Positions 63,944 to 64,000 of a stretch of DNA of 64,000 nt are shown in pieces; position 1 is the stretch's first letter; the number at the start of each line of letters is the position of its first letter. Both the position numbers and the translations under genes were made by a program. The notes beneath the pieces were generated by a model. It made no database searches. It saw only the letters and a program-made list of their open reading frames with translations, and was not told where the DNA came from. Source of the stretch: Litoditis marina (lineage: Eukaryota; Nematoda; Chromadorea; Rhabditida; Rhabditidae); the NCBI GenBank assembly GCA_964036275.1, contig OZ038436.1, positions 12,985,904 to 13,049,903 on the forward strand, given 5' to 3'.

Positions 63944-64000
63944 CCTGATATCTGGCCGACCACTTTTGTAGCGGCCACGACGAGAAGGTGGACAGGCCAG
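63944..64000 (-). CDS. Possible exon at the right edge (partial)
   Basis: On the minus strand the last 57 bases are GC-rich and open, reading WPVHLLVVAATKVVGQIS up to a GG|GTACTG donor. It looks like a helical segment of an exon that continues beyond the window. Too short to identify. Confidence 0.22.

Overview
The window is nuclear DNA of a nematode, probably a rhabditid. No species can be named from the sequence alone. The evidence is a nematode-type DB-module cysteine protein at the left edge, introns with GT...TTTTCAG-type boundaries, TTTCAG acceptors a few bases upstream of start codons (as expected for spliced-leader trans-splicing), a small SH2-tyrosine kinase of the nematode-expanded Fer/Fes type, and a serine beta-lactamase-like (LACT-type) protein. 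All genes are intron-rich, so exons were assembled by hand from splice sites, reading phase and conserved motifs. Exon coordinates are given in each entry.

Layout. 1-549 (+): 3' end of a DB-module protein. 2049-5134 (+): 183-aa coiled-coil protein with an internal repeat. 7248-10739 (-): tentative small acidic/serine-rich protein. 14144-15141 (-): tentative small discoidin-like protein. 16055-21856 (+): 409-aa serine-rich, mostly disordered orphan in 12 exons whose introns are loaded with MITE-like elements. 22852-28583 (-): 443-aa SH2 + tyrosine kinase. 29152-34523 (-): 489-aa Tudor-domain protein, in tandem with the kinase. 34531-42718: about 8 kb with no convincing gene. 42719-48543 (+): 485-aa MAPKAP-kinase (MK2-like) paralogue with a DYG metal-binding motif. 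50607-52562 (-): 169-aa coiled-coil protein. 53221-57880 (-): 399-aa beta-lactamase-like serine hydrolase with SxxK, Y-G-W and HTG motifs. 60564-61588 (-): tentative 105-aa protein that ends 15 bp from an 18-copy, 79-bp tandem array.

The remaining DNA is rich in non-autonomous repeats. These include G-run elements with 8-9 bp target duplications, TCGAAA-word elements with TAGGGTTGTTAA termini and 8-bp duplications, a GGTTCGG-word element, a convergent pair of tRNA-derived SINE-like copies, a perfect 74-bp inverted repeat inside an intron, and several smaller fold-backs. No pathway links the genes. The two kinases (Fer-like and MK2-like) and the Tudor protein look like independent loci of an ordinary nematode chromosome. 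The most unusual content is the repeat population and a few lineage-specific proteins.
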